Source of the DNA: a bacterium
Lineage (GTDB): Bacteria > CG2-30-53-67 > CG2-30-70-394
DNA length: 34,301 bases
NCBI GenBank assembly: GCA_024278555.1
Contig: JAJRSX010000033.1
Location: forward strand, 1 to 34,301
Direction: 5' to 3'
The translations under genes were made by a program, and so were the position numbers. The notes beneath the pieces are model-generated. The model made no database searches. It saw nothing but the letters and a program-made list of their open reading frames with translations, and was not told the origin of the DNA. Each line of letters starts with the position of its first letter. Positions within the stretch are counted from its first letter, which is position 1. Of the stretch, positions 19,333 through 26,427 are shown piece after piece.

Positions 19333-20010
19333 ATGGAGCTGCCCCCGATCGACCTGGTGATCTGCGACTGCGACGGCACCCTGGTCGACAGCCACTTCGC
19401 GATCGTCGAGACCTTCAACCGCACCCTCGCAGAGATTGGGCTACCGCCGGCGGACGCGCGCCGGGTCGGCCGCTACGTGGGGCTGCCGCTGGAAACCCTG
19501 CTCGACGACCTCCTGCCCGAGCTCGACTCCGACGGACGCGAGCGGTTGCAGAGTACCTACCGCCGCCTCTATCCCACGGTCGCCGCCGGCCGGACGCCGC
19601 TCTTTCCCGGCGTGCGCGATGGCCTGGAGCGGCTCACCGGGCGTGGCCTGCGCCTGGCAATCGCCACCGGCAAGAGCCTCGCCGGGGTGCGCCGCTTCCT
19701 CGTCGAGGAGCGGCTGGAGGCGACCTTCGAGGCGGTGGGATGCGGCGACACCGCCGCCCGCCCGAAGCCGTACCCGGACATGGTGGACGACGTTCTCGCC
19801 GCCACCGGCGTCGCCCCGGAGCGCGCGGTGGTGGTGGGCGATACGCCGTACGATATCAAGATGGGGTGCGCCGCCGGGGTTGCGACCTGCGCGGTGACCA
19901 CCGGCGGCTTCACCGCCGAGGAGCTGGCGGTGAGCCGTCCCACCCTCCTCCTTTCCACCTTTGTCGAGCTGGTCGCCCTCGTCTCGCCACACCGGGTCGA
20001 TGGTCGATAA
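19333..20010 (+). CDS. HAD-superfamily (subfamily IA) phosphatase, Gph-like
   Basis: The 225-residue protein contains the four HAD motifs. Motif I is ICDCDGTLVDS (nucleophile Asp12, acid Asp14). Motif II is LAIATGKS. Motif III is the Lys in ARPKPYPDM. Motif IV is VVGDTPYDIKMG. An alpha-helical cap between motifs I and II (about residues 20-90) places it near phosphoglycolate phosphatase and related enzymes; the substrate is not determined. ATG 19333 is chosen because the domain begins right after it, and upstream in-frame sequence runs through the REP element. It is followed by the GGDEF gene with 7 bases between, so they are probably cotranscribed. Confidence 0.85.
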   Translation: MELPPIDLVICDCDGTLVDSHFAIVETFNRTLAEIGLPPADARRVGRYVGLPLETLLDDLLPELDSDGRERLQSTYRRLYPTVAAGRTPLFPGVRDGLERLTGRGLRLAIATGKSLAGVRRFLVEERLEATFEAVGCGDTAARPKPYPDMVDDVLAATGVAPERAVVVGDTPYDIKMGCAAGVATCAVTTGGFTAEELAVSRPTLLLSTFVELVALVSPHRVDGR

Positions 20011-20017
20011 GGGGAGA

Positions 20018-21607
20018 ATGGCCCAACGTCCCCCCTCCCCTGCCGACCGCACCGCCGAGCTGGCCGACCTCGCCAAGACGATCCTCGCCGACCACGCCCT
20101 GCCGGCGACCCCCCACTATTTGCAGCTCTTCGGCCGCGTCTACCGCCACTTCCTGGAGGCGGTCCCCGCCCACCAGCGCAGCCGCGACCGCCTCGCCGAC
20201 ATCTTCCGGGCGAGCGTCGGCCTGCCGCCGCCGCGTGGCGGCGGCGCGGTCCGGGCGCCGGAGCTGGAGCGGGAGGTAGAGCGTCTTACCGGCATGGTGG
20301 CCGAGCTGGAGGCACAGGCGCGCGGCTGGTCCGCGGAGCGGCTCGCCCTGGAGGCGGGCGCGGAACAGGGGCGGACCGTGGTCGCCAACCTCTACGATGA
20401 GCTTGCCGCCCAGCTCGCCGCCGAACAGCGGCGCCTGGCAGAGCGTGAGGCCGCCTTGCGCCACCGGGAGGAGGAGCTGAACCAGCGGCTCGCCAAGGTG
20501 GAGGAGGCGGAACGGAGCCTCTTGCCGCGCCTGACCGCCGCGGCCCGTCCCGAGATGGAGGCGATCCTCGCCCTCGAAGGCGACGCCCTGCGCGGCGAGC
20601 TCGCCGAGGTCTCCGAGGAGCTCGCCGAGGTGGTGGAGGAGCTGGAGAGAATCGGCACCGATGACGGCGGCAGCCCCCTGGTGGCGGCGATCCAACGGTT
20701 GAAGAGGGAGGCCGTGGCAGCGGGGATCGACGCCCTCACCGGCCTCGCAGGCCGCTCCCTCTTCGACCGCGACCTCGGCCACGCCCTCGCCGCCGATCTC
20801 CGCACCCGCCACGACAGTGAGGCGACAACGGTGGTGGTGGTCTACATCGACCTCGACGGCTTCAAGGGGGTCAACGACACCCACGGCCATCCCACCGGCG
20901 ACGCCCTCCTGCGCGCGGTGGCCGCGGTCTTCGGCGAGCGGCTGCGGAAGAGCGACCGCGTCTACCGCATCGGCGGCGATGAGTTCGTCCTCCTGCTCAC
21001 CGATACCGACATCTCCGGTGCCGCGCAGGTGGCCGAATCGGTCCGTGACGCCGTCCGCGCGGTCGAGGTCACTACCGATACCGGTGACGTCGTGCGGATC
21101 ACCGTCAGCCTAGGGGTGGCGGATGCCGCCTCCTGCGGCCTCGCGGTGGTGCGCTGCGCCGACCTCGCCCTCTACCGGGCAAAGGAGGAGGGCGGCGATC
21201 GGATCTCCACCTACCGCGACGACGCCTTCGTCAAGCCGATACCGCCGGGGGTCGCCGCGACCTTTCTCGACGAGGTCCGTGATCGTCTGGCGCGCGAAGA
21301 GACGATCACCGTGGCGGCAGTCTCTCCGGGCGGCGGTAAGGTGACCGATCTGTGGAGACAGCTCCGCGACCTCTTCCCCGACGCATACATCGAGGAGTGC
21401 GGCGGCGACGTCCTGCTCGTCATGGAGGACAACCGCGCCGAGGGGGTTGCCGACTCCATCGCCCGCGAGATCCACGGGGTCGCCGCCACCGCCGGCGCGA
21501 CCGACCTCACCGAGATCCCGCCCGCGGACGGGGCCTCCCCCGCCGCCCGCCTCGCCGCCCTCATCAACACCCCCCTCGACCTCGCCCACGAGGCGGCGGC
21601 CGCTTGA
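20018..21607 (+). CDS. Diguanylate cyclase with N-terminal coiled coil and an extra C-terminal domain
   Basis: The 529-residue protein is predicted to be soluble. Residues about 80-215 are Glu/Arg/Ala-rich and likely coiled coil. The GGDEF domain spans about 235-395, with an intact RIGGDEF signature (GGDEF at 319-323) and DLDGFKGVNDTHGH. The inhibitory site RxxD is present as RKSD at 310-313, the usual five residues before GGDEF, so product inhibition by c-di-GMP is likely. About 130 further residues follow; they include AYIEECGGDVLLVMED, which resembles a decayed second GGDEF hairpin. ATG 20018 follows GGGGAGA and lies 7 bases past the HAD stop. No EAL domain or membrane sensor is seen. Confidence 0.9.
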   Translation: MAQRPPSPADRTAELADLAKTILADHALPATPHYLQLFGRVYRHFLEAVPAHQRSRDRLADIFRASVGLPPPRGGGAVRAPELEREVERLTGMVAELEAQARGWSAERLALEAGAEQGRTVVANLYDELAAQLAAEQRRLAEREAALRHREEELNQRLAKVEEAERSLLPRLTAAARPEMEAILALEGDALRGELAEVSEELAEVVEELERIGTDDGGSPLVAAIQRLKREAVAAGIDALTGLAGRSLFDRDLGHALAADLRTRHDSEATTVVVVYIDLDGFKGVNDTHGHPTGDALLRAVAAVFGERLRKSDRVYRIGGDEFVLLLTDTDISGAAQVAESVRDAVRAVEVTTDTGDVVRITVSLGVADAASCGLAVVRCADLALYRAKEEGGDRISTYRDDAFVKPIPPGVAATFLDEVRDRLAREETITVAAVSPGGGKVTDLWRQLRDLFPDAYIEECGGDVLLVMEDNRAEGVADSIAREIHGVAATAGATDLTEIPPADGASPAARLAALINTPLDLAHEAAAA

Positions 21608-21659
21608 TGAGCCCCCACCCCTCTGTTTGAATGGCCGCCCTCTCCAACTGGGGGTGTGC

Positions 21660-21872
21660 ATGACCCTGCCGGCCTACCACTTCGACGTTGAACAACGGGG
21701 CGACCACTACCTCGCCACCGCCACCGAGCTCGATGGAGTCGAGGCGGTCGGGAGCACCTACGACGAGGCGATCGACGCCCTCCTCGCCAAGGCGACGGAG
21801 ATCGCCAACCAGCACCGCCGCTCAGGCGAGCCCCTCCCAAAGCCCCTCTACGAACACGTTCGGCCGCTGTAG
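21660..21872 (+). CDS. HicB-like small protein (solitary)
   Basis: The 70-residue protein reads YHFDVEQRGDHYLATATELDG and then EAVGSTYDEAIDALLAKATE, the short beta-beta-alpha partial RNase H-like fold of HicB antitoxins and DUF1902-type proteins. The usual HicA toxin partner is missing: only 52 bases separate it from the cyclase gene, and the next plus-strand gene is YggX-like. There is also no C-terminal DNA-binding domain. It may be an orphan antitoxin or a HicB-like protein of other function. ATG 21660 lies close after a GGGGGTG stretch. Immediately downstream is repeat copy A. Confidence 0.6.
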   Translation: MTLPAYHFDVEQRGDHYLATATELDGVEAVGSTYDEAIDALLAKATEIANQHRRSGEPLPKPLYEHVRPL

Positions 21873-21887
21873 GGAGGTCGTAGAGGA

Positions 21888-22039
21888 CGGCCCTTCGGGC
21901 AGATGAAATATGACGATGGAGGAAGAGGAGAAAGTAGAGGGTAGAAAGTAGAAAGGGGGAATCCTCACTCCAGAAGGCATTGCTGGCCGCGAAGCGGCCA
22001 ACCACCCCCTCACCCCCCACCCCTGCGAGCGAAGCGAGC
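21888..22039. repeat. Intergenic repeat family, copy A (plus orientation)
   Basis: The copy carries a small hairpin GCCCTTCGGGC, an A/G-rich tract (AGTAGAGGGTAGAAAGTAG), CTCACTCC, a perfect hairpin TGGCCGC-GAA-GCGGCCA, a C-rich block and the direct repeat GCGAGCGAAGCGAGC. Over the last 95 bases it differs from the inverted copy B (23944-24112) at only about ten positions by eye. It ends 4 bases before the ATG of the YggX-like gene, leaving no ordinary Shine-Dalgarno site between. No coding capacity is apparent. Confidence 0.8.
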
Positions 22040-22043
22040 AAAC

Positions 22044-22277
22044 ATGTCCACCATCACCTGTAGCCGTTGCGGCCGGACCACCGAGCCGATGGCCTCCACT
22101 GACTTCGGCGGTGCCCTCGGCGAGACCCTGCTGGCCCACACCTGCCCGGCCTGCTGGAAGGAGTGGGAGGGGCAGCGGGTGATCGTAATCAATGAGTACC
22201 GCCTCAACCTCTCCAACCCGGACCACTTCTCCACCCTCATGCGGTCGATGAAGGAGTTCCTCCGCCTGCCCGAGTAG
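22044..22277 (+). CDS. YggX-like Fe(II)-trafficking/oxidative damage protection family protein with a zinc-ribbon-like N-terminus
   Basis: The 77-residue protein resembles YggX over its C-terminal half: CWKEWEGQRVIVINEYRLNL, then HFSTLMRSMKEFL, parallels the WxxWxxxQxxLINExxLN pattern. YggX is implicated in Fe(II) handling and protection of Fe-S clusters. Two CxxC pairs (CSRC at residues 6-9 and CPAC about residues 34-37) are added, so a zinc-ribbon or metal site is likely, whereas E. coli YggX has a single Cys near its N-terminus. ATG 22044 directly follows repeat copy A. An Fe-S link fits the isc block about 5 kb away, but no operon connection exists. Confidence 0.65.
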   Translation: MSTITCSRCGRTTEPMASTDFGGALGETLLAHTCPACWKEWEGQRVIVINEYRLNLSNPDHFSTLMRSMKEFLRLPE

Positions 22278-22291
22278 GGTTTGGCGCCCCG

Positions 22292-22307
22292 GGAGCCTGT
22301 CGGACTT
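22292..22307. repeat. Solitary end of the 5011-5179 MITE-like element family
   Basis: GGAGCCTGTCGGACTT here matches the terminal inverted repeat of the MITE-like element (left end GGAGCCTGTCGGGCTT) with one difference. No partner inverted copy is seen in the following few hundred bases, so this is likely a remnant or solo end. Confidence 0.5.
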
Positions 22308-22358
22308 CGGCTCCAGATCAGGACCCTCCGCGCAGGGGAGTCCAAGCGGCCTCCTCCC

Positions 22359-22393
22359 GCAGGGAGAAGGAGGAGCGCCTTCACCCTCCCTGC
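22359..22393. terminator. Candidate hairpin between convergent YggX-like and TPM genes
   Basis: GCAGGGAGAAGG (22359-22370) pairs with CCTTC and TCCCTGC (22378-22393) around a 7-base loop, with a 4-base bulge. It lies in the convergent gap (22278-22425), where both transcripts must end. There is no T-run on either strand, so intrinsic termination is only possible, not shown. Confidence 0.3.
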
Positions 22394-22425
22394 CGCAGCC
22401 CCCCCTGCCTACTACCTACTGCTGT

Positions 22426-23058
22426 TCACCCCATCCGCGGCGCATCCGGGAGCTCGTTGGTGTCGTCGTCGCGCGGCGGGGCGTGGGCGGCGAGGATGGC
22501 GCCGATCTGTTCGACCGCCGCCACCGTGCCGTCGACCACGGCGCCGCGGCGCAGGGCGGCGGTGAGCTGGGCAACTATGCCGTCCCAGCTCCCGGCCGGG
22601 ACCCGCTCGTCGATCCCCCGGTCGGCGAGGAGCTCGACCCGCCGTTCCAACAACGACAGGAAGAGGAGGACGCCGGTGGCGTCTCGGGTCTGGTAGAGGC
22701 GGTGGTCGAAGAAGGCCTGGACCGCCCGCTGGCGAACCTCTGCGTTGCGGATCCACGGGGAGACAAAGGGGCGTTTGAGGAGCGGCAGACGGCGCACGAT
22801 GCCGACGCCGACCACCGTCGCCACCACCGCCACCGGGAGGAAGCGGAAGAGCGACTCGGAGCCGCTGGCGAGGGTGATCAGCAGCGCCGCAGGAATCGCC
22901 ACGGCGAGTGCGGCGAAGAGCTCGGCGCGCGGGTACGGGTCGGACTCGGGGACGACGGTGACGACGATCTCACCGGAGGTGGTCTGCTCGGCCGCCGCCA
23001 CCGCGCCGGCGATGCGCTCCTGCGCCGCGCTGTTCAAAAGCTCCGTCTCGGTCGCCAT
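22426..23058 (-). CDS. Second TPM-domain-like membrane protein of the lemA operon
   Basis: The 210-residue protein has an N-terminal segment AAEQTTSGEIVVTVVPESD, typical of the TPM (YgcG/Psb32-like) fold, then two hydrophobic helices (about 45-85: LFAALAVAIPAALLITLASG and FLPVAVVATVVGVGIV). The remaining TPM-like part contains VQAFFDHRLYQTRDATGVLLFLSLLERRVELLADRGI. This matches the short TPM proteins that accompany LemA and YgcG. ATG 23058 is used: the preceding gene's TGA is at 23062-23060 with one base between, and GGGGGTGG precedes. The ORF start at 23157 overlaps the upstream gene and is rejected. Function is unknown, probably envelope-related. Confidence 0.8.
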   Translation of the reverse strand: MATETELLNSAAQERIAGAVAAAEQTTSGEIVVTVVPESDPYPRAELFAALAVAIPAALLITLASGSESLFRFLPVAVVATVVGVGIVRRLPLLKRPFVSPWIRNAEVRQRAVQAFFDHRLYQTRDATGVLLFLSLLERRVELLADRGIDERVPAGSWDGIVAQLTAALRRGAVVDGTVAAVEQIGAILAAHAPPRDDDTNELPDAPRMG

Positions 23059-23059
23059 C

Positions 23060-23941
23060 TCACCACCCCCCTGAGGCGCCGCCACCACCGAAGCCACCGC
23101 CGCCGCCGGAGAAGCCGCCGAACCCTCCGCCGCCGAGGCCGCCCCCAAAACCGCCACCGATCCGCGGACCGCCGAGCATCATGCCGGTGTAACCGAGCCC
23201 CATCATCCCGCGCCGGCCGCCAAAGAGCCCCCCGACCATGGTCCCGAGGGCACCACACGCCGCGGCAGCGACCACCGCCTTGAAGAGGGAGAAGGGGGGG
23301 AATGCGAGGAGCACCAGGAGCGGCCCGGCGATGGCCCCGCCCACGAGGCCGAAGAGTACCCCGGCGCGACCGAGGAGGGCGGGGAGCATGAGGATGCCGA
23401 AGAGGGCGTCAGCGCTGCGCCGACCGCGCCGGGAACGGCGGGAGGCCTGCGCCTTGAACTCGCCGCGCACCGCCTGGCCGATCGCCGCCACCCCGGCGGC
23501 GATGCCTCCCTCGAAGTCACCGGTGCGAAAGCGCGGTGCCATCACATTGTCGACGATGCGGCCGGCGAGGAGGTCGGTGAGGATCCCCTCCAGGCCGTAA
23601 CCGACCTCGATGCGCATCTTGTGGTCGTCGCGCACCACCAGCAGCAGCACCCCGTTGTCTTTCCCCTTCTGGCCGAGGTGGTAGGTGTCGTGGGCGGCGC
23701 GCAGGGCGAAAGAGTCGATGTCTTCACCGTCGAGGGTCGGGATCGTGAGGACCACCACCTGGGTGGAGTCGCTCTGCTCCAGCGCCGCGAGCCGCTGGCT
23801 GATCGCCTGCTCCGCCTGTGGCGAGAGCATCTCGGCGGCGTCCACCACCCGCCCGGTGAGGGGCGGGACGTCGACGGCGGCCGCCGGATGCGGTGTGACG
23901 GCCGCGAGCAAGGTAAAGAAGAGGAGGGAGAGGAGGGGCAT
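23060..23941 (-). CDS. TPM-domain protein, YgcG family, with Gly-rich C-terminus
   Basis: The 293-residue protein has a signal peptide (LLSLLFFTLLAAVTPHPAAA), then a TPM domain (about 28-160; LTGRVVDAAEMLSP, TQVVVLTIPTLDGEDI, NGVLLLVVRDDHKMRIEVGYGLEG). One or two membrane helices follow near 190-235, and the tail is rich in GGGFGG repeats ending GGGGASGGW. This is the classic YgcG layout. It lies between lemA and the second TPM gene in a three-gene order widely seen for LemA. Translation starts at 23941, directly after repeat copy B, so no normal Shine-Dalgarno site is visible. A biochemical role is not established. Confidence 0.88.
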   Translation of the reverse strand: MPLLSLLFFTLLAAVTPHPAAAVDVPPLTGRVVDAAEMLSPQAEQAISQRLAALEQSDSTQVVVLTIPTLDGEDIDSFALRAAHDTYHLGQKGKDNGVLLLVVRDDHKMRIEVGYGLEGILTDLLAGRIVDNVMAPRFRTGDFEGGIAAGVAAIGQAVRGEFKAQASRRSRRGRRSADALFGILMLPALLGRAGVLFGLVGGAIAGPLLVLLAFPPFSLFKAVVAAAACGALGTMVGGLFGGRRGMMGLGYTGMMLGGPRIGGGFGGGLGGGGFGGFSGGGGGFGGGGASGGW

Positions 23942-23943
23942 GG

Positions 23944-24112
23944 GCTCGCTTTGCTCGCGGGGGTGGGGGGTGAGGGGATGGTTGGCCGCTACGCGGCCAG
24001 CAATGTTTTCCGGAGTGAGACTCCCCCCTTTCTACTTTCTATCTTCTAGTCTTCCTCCATCATCAGCCCGAAGGGCTGTCCTTCCCTAGCCCCTCACCCC
24101 TCACCCCCCATC
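23944..24112. repeat. Intergenic repeat family, copy B (minus orientation)
   Basis: Read on the minus strand this copy follows copy A: GCCCTTCGGGC hairpin, GATAGAAAGTAGAAAGG, CTCACTCC, TGGCCGC-GTA-GCGGCCA hairpin, C-rich block, then GCGAGCAAAGCGAGC ending 2 bases before the ATG of the TPM gene. G-rich stretches (GGGGTGGGGGGTGAGGGG type) at both ends are imperfect inverted repeats of each other. It sits inside the lemA operon between lemA and the TPM gene. Confidence 0.8.
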
Positions 24113-24135
24113 CCCGGGCGCGCCCCGCGCGCCCA

Positions 24136-24732
24136 CTAAAACTTCACCTTCGGCGCCACCTCCGCTCCGGCCTCCGCCTTGAACCCCTCTTTGGCGGAGA
24201 GGTGGAGGAGGAGGTTGTTGGTGATGTTGCTCGGGAAGGTGCGGATCGAGGTGTTGAAGGCGGCCACCGCCCGGTTGTAGCGCTGGCGCGCCACGTTGAT
24301 CCGGTTCTCGGTCCCTTCGAGCTGGTGCTGGAGGTCGCGGAAGTTCTGGTCCGCCTTGAGGTCCGGGTAGCGCTCGGCGACCACCAGCAGGCGTGACAGG
24401 GCGGCGCCGACGCCGGCCTGGGCGCGCTGGAAGGCGGCCACCTTGGCCGGGTCGGAGAGGTCCGCGGCGCTCACCTTCACCTGCCCCACCTGCGCCCGCG
24501 CCTGGGTCACCGCCTCCAGGGTCTCACGCTCGTGGGCGGCGTACCCCTTCACCGTCTCCACCAGGTTGGGGATGAGGTCGGCGCGGCGCTGGTAGGTCGC
24601 TTCCACGTCGGCCCACGCCTGCTTTACCGCCTCGTCCTCGGCGACGATGGTGTTGTAGCCGCAGCCGGGGGCGACGGCGAGGAGGGTGAGGAGGAGAAAC
24701 CAGCGGGGGATGAGATAGGAGGGCTGCGGCAT
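24136..24732 (-). CDS. LemA family lipoprotein
   Basis: The 198-residue protein has a lipoprotein-type signal (FLLLTLLAVAPGC, Cys24) and then the helical LemA domain. Landmarks are EDEAVKQAWADVEATYQRRADLIPNLVETVKGYAAHE, AERYPDLKADQNF and NRINVARQRYNRAVAAFNTSI. LemA proteins are membrane-attached and of unclear role. The lemA-TPM-TPM order on one strand is typical. GAGGT lies 5 bases before ATG 24732. The gap to the TPM gene is occupied by repeat copy B. Confidence 0.93.
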   Translation of the reverse strand: MPQPSYLIPRWFLLLTLLAVAPGCGYNTIVAEDEAVKQAWADVEATYQRRADLIPNLVETVKGYAAHERETLEAVTQARAQVGQVKVSAADLSDPAKVAAFQRAQAGVGAALSRLLVVAERYPDLKADQNFRDLQHQLEGTENRINVARQRYNRAVAAFNTSIRTFPSNITNNLLLHLSAKEGFKAEAGAEVAPKVKF

Positions 24733-24833
24733 GGGGACCTCGATGTACTTTTATCGTCGACGGGAACCTGTAAACTGCGCGCCGCACCTTCGCACACAAT
24801 CCCTCTTTCCCACCACGCCTCCGGAGATTGCCA

Positions 24834-25415
24834 GTGGCCCGTCTCGTGCTCCTCCTCATCACCGTCACCTTTGTCCTCACCACCGCTTGCGACCGTGGAG
24901 TCCCCTCCAAGGAGCAGGTCGAGGGCGGCTCCGCCCCGGCCGCGACCACCACCGACGTGGCAGCCGCCCCTGCCGCCCCGAGCGTACCGGCGCAGACAAA
25001 CACCCTGCCGAACGTGCCGGCCGCCACCGCGGGCAAGCAGATGCCCCCGGGGATGCACCCGGCCCAGGGCTCCACGCCGCCGGCGGAGACCGTCGCCCCG
25101 GGCTCCATCCAGCCCGCCGAGGGTGGTCTCACCGTCGGTGATATCTTCGCCAAGCGCAAAGAGCTCGCCGGCAAGAGCGTTACCGTACGCGGCAAGGTGG
25201 TGAAGGCGATGCAGGGTGTGATGGGGACCAACTGGTACCACCTCGAGGACGGCACCGGCGACGCCGGGAGCAACGACCTCGCGGTCACCAGCGACTCCAT
25301 TGCCAAGGTCGGCGACGTGGTGGTGGCGGTGGGCACCCTGGCGAGCGACAAAGACCTCGGGATGGGCTACCACTACGATGCCCTCCTGGAGAAGGCGAAG
25401 CTGACGGTCGAGTAG
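24834..25415 (+). CDS. OB-fold (NrfJ-like) lipoprotein
   Basis: The 193-residue protein has a lipobox near FVLTTAC (Cys19 with the GTG start), then about 75 low-complexity Ala/Pro/Thr residues. An OB-fold-like domain follows (GKSVTVRGKVVKAMQGVMG, NWYHLEDGTGD and VVVAVGTLASDKDLG). This domain occurs in small periplasmic proteins such as NrfJ and is frequently found with multiheme cytochromes, so a link to respiration is possible but unproven. GGAG at 24823-24826 favours GTG 24834 over TTG 24828. It is divergent from lemA and convergent with mutT. Confidence 0.7.
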   Translation: MARLVLLLITVTFVLTTACDRGVPSKEQVEGGSAPAATTTDVAAAPAAPSVPAQTNTLPNVPAATAGKQMPPGMHPAQGSTPPAETVAPGSIQPAEGGLTVGDIFAKRKELAGKSVTVRGKVVKAMQGVMGTNWYHLEDGTGDAGSNDLAVTSDSIAKVGDVVVAVGTLASDKDLGMGYHYDALLEKAKLTVE

Positions 25416-25462
25416 TGGTTCGTGGGGCCGGTGGGTGGCGGCTCGACCGCCACCTCCCCCGG

Positions 25463-25855
25463 TCACCACCCCCCGTCGACGGCGAGGGTGGTGATCAGCG
25501 CCCGGTTCGCCTCGGGAGTCTCCAGGCGCGCCAGCTCCTCCAGAGCGACCCAGCGGAGCCGCTGTGCCTCGCGACCCGCCGCCTCGCCGATCGCGGCACA
25601 CACGAAGGGGTGGAGGGTGACCCGGCGGTCGACGTAGTCGTGGTCAATCGGCGCCAGGGTCTGTAAGACCACCACCGCGATCCCCACCTCCTCCGCCACC
25701 TCACGGTGGAGGGCCGCTTCCACGCACTCCCCAGCCTCGACCTTGCCGCCGGGGAACTCCCACCTGCCGGCCAGGTGGCCCCCCTCACGCCGCTGTTGGA
25801 CGAGCCACCGGCCGTCACGACGGATCAGGGCGATGGCAACGTGGAGGTGCTCCAC
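25463..25855 (-). CDS. MutT-like Nudix hydrolase (8-oxo-dGTP diphosphatase family)
   Basis: The 130-residue protein carries a full Nudix box, GGKVEAGECVEAALHREVAEEVGI, matching GX5EX7REUXEEXGU. The N-terminus HVAIALIRRDGRWLVQQR and the length match MutT, which removes 8-oxo-dGTP from the nucleotide pool. Other nucleotide substrates cannot be excluded. It lies 69 bases downstream of the broken dsrE-like gene on the same strand. That gap holds a GC-rich hairpin (arms CCCCCAC and GTGGGGG) that might act as a weak transcription barrier. Confidence 0.88.
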   Translation of the reverse strand: MEHLHVAIALIRRDGRWLVQQRREGGHLAGRWEFPGGKVEAGECVEAALHREVAEEVGIAVVVLQTLAPIDHDYVDRRVTLHPFVCAAIGEAAGREAQRLRWVALEELARLETPEANRALITTLAVDGGW

Positions 25856-25924
25856 CGTTGTTCCCCCCCACGAGCCGTTTCGGGTGGGGGCGCCGCAACG
25901 CAGATGCGCCGCCCCGGACGACGT

Positions 25925-26299
25925 TCAGAAGGTGAGGACGATGTCCGCCTCGATCGCCATGTCGAGCATGGCGGCGGCACCCACCACCTCGTGCACCGCG
26001 TCGATGCAATCGTCCGGCTCCATCCCCACGAGGTCCAGGGCCTGGTGGCAGACCATCAGCTTTACCCCACCCTCGATCGCCTGCTACAGGAAGGAGGAGA
26101 TTGCCGCCCCACCCTCCTTGATCCGGGTCCGCTCGGCAGCGCCCTTGCGGACGATCGAAGCCCCCTGCATGGTGAAGACCACGGTGGCGTCCATGTCCAT
26201 GGCCGCGGCGGTGGTGGCGATGAAAAACGGAGCGGGGATTCGCTCGGGAGTCTTCAGGCCGCTGGTCTGGATGATGAGCACCTTCTTCTGATCTTCCAC
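25925..26299 (-). pseudogene. DsrE-family protein interrupted by an in-frame amber codon
   Basis: The frame starts with GTG 26299 behind a consensus AGGAGGT and reads QKKVLIIQTSGLKTPERI, ATTAAAMDMDATVVFTMQGA, AERTRIKEGG. A TAG then occurs at codon 72 (26086-26084). The same frame continues without further error as QAIEGGVKLMVCHQALDLV and VHEVVGAAAMLDMAIEADIV to a TGA at 25927-25925. Both halves match one DsrE/DsrF-like (sulfur-relay type) protein of about 123 residues, with the conserved Cys in MVCHQAL after the stop. TAG is an ordinary stop for at least five other genes here, so general recoding is unlikely. It is probably a recent nonsense mutation or a sequencing/assembly error. Confidence 0.75.
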
Positions 26300-26427
26300 C
26301 GTGGGAGACCTCCTGTGGGTGACAGACGTCGACTGCGCCGGATGCGCAGCCCGAGGAGGGTAGAGGAGCGGGGCGCCGGAATAAAGACGGCCGGTGGGGC
26401 ATGGGATCCGGTGTGGGCGGACAGGGC

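Noticed and set aside
21608-21659. HicA toxin partner for the HicB-like protein
   Set aside because: The 52-base gap is too short for a HicA gene, and the downstream gene is YggX-like.
21888-24112. CRISPR array made of the repeat copies
   Set aside because: There are only two close copies, inverted to each other and separated by genes, with no regular short spacers and no cas genes.
26084-26086. Genetic recoding of TAG as sense (for example pyrrolysine) to explain the dsrE-like gene
   Set aside because: accC, the PEGA lipoprotein, aspS, the YggX-like gene and the OB-fold lipoprotein all end in TAG, so TAG is a working stop here.
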